This document shows, piece after piece, positions 5,684-5,698 of a stretch of DNA of 5,698 nucleotides. The notes beneath the pieces were generated by a model. It ran no database searches. It worked only from the letters and a program-made list of their open reading frames with translations, and was not told where the DNA came from. Origin of the DNA: an uncultured bacterium (lineage in GTDB: Bacteria > Bacteroidota > Bacteroidia > Bacteroidales > JACABE01); NCBI GenBank assembly GCA_903911455.1, contig CAIWDQ010000536.1:1-5698 (forward strand), in the 5' to 3' direction. How positions within the stretch are numbered: position 1 is the first letter of the stretch; each line of letters opens with the position of its first letter. The position numbers and the translations under genes were made by a program.

Positions 5684-5698
5684 TTAACGATATGTTAA
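5684..5698. repeat. Perfect 5-bp dyad upstream of the kinase promoter
   Basis: TTAAC (5684-5688) and GTTAA (5694-5698) are perfect inverted arms around GATAT. It lies 12 bp upstream of the -33-like box of the kinase promoter, where an activator or autoregulator could bind, and resembles the dyad at 674-687. It touches the window edge, so it may extend further. Confidence 0.3.

Noticed and set aside
5674..5698. Start of a rightward gene (M-K-M-L-N-D-M-L) at the right edge
   Set aside because: An ATG with eight open codons is too short to judge, and no TAnnTTTG box is found upstream on the + strand. It overlaps the dyad and the kinase promoter region.

Overview
The window reads as chromosomal DNA of an AT-rich member of the Bacteroidota. 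Three things point there: promoter-like sequences of the TTTG/TAnnTTTG type typical of that phylum, starts without Shine-Dalgarno sequences behind A-rich leaders, and a secreted thioredoxin-fold protein of a type common in that phylum with a signal peptide ending in FAQ. Genus cannot be told from the sequence.

Layout. Positions 10-816 carry no convincing protein gene. This stretch holds two copies of a 16-bp palindrome (43-58 and 203-218), candidate promoters facing both ways around the first copy, an imperfect hairpin (321-347), and a GC-richer array of thirteen 21-bp tandem repeats (372-644). A 10-bp A/T inverted repeat follows (723-752). Then come a POT/PTR2-like MFS transporter (817-2274, +), a secreted thioredoxin-like protein with a CGWC active site (2329-2895, +) behind its own well-formed promoter, and, convergent with it after only 12 bp, a large soluble hybrid sensor histidine kinase (2908-5583, -) with four PAS domains and a C-terminal receiver. 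The last 115 bp hold the kinase promoter and a small dyad. A leftward gene may start at position 9 and run off the left edge.

The three genes do not form an obvious pathway. The transporter and the thioredoxin-like protein lie in the same direction 54 bp apart, but the second has its own promoter. The kinase is an orphan: no response regulator with a DNA-binding domain and no regulated target is visible nearby.

The most unusual element is the repeat array. Each unit can fold, in a + strand transcript, into an 18-nt hairpin (six pairs, one bulged base, five-base loop) followed by a 3-nt spacer. Most differences between units fall in the spacer, bulge or loop, or change a G-C pair to a G-U pair. 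This fits a structured non-coding RNA made of tandem hairpins. It is an inference from the sequence; transcription and conservation remain untested.
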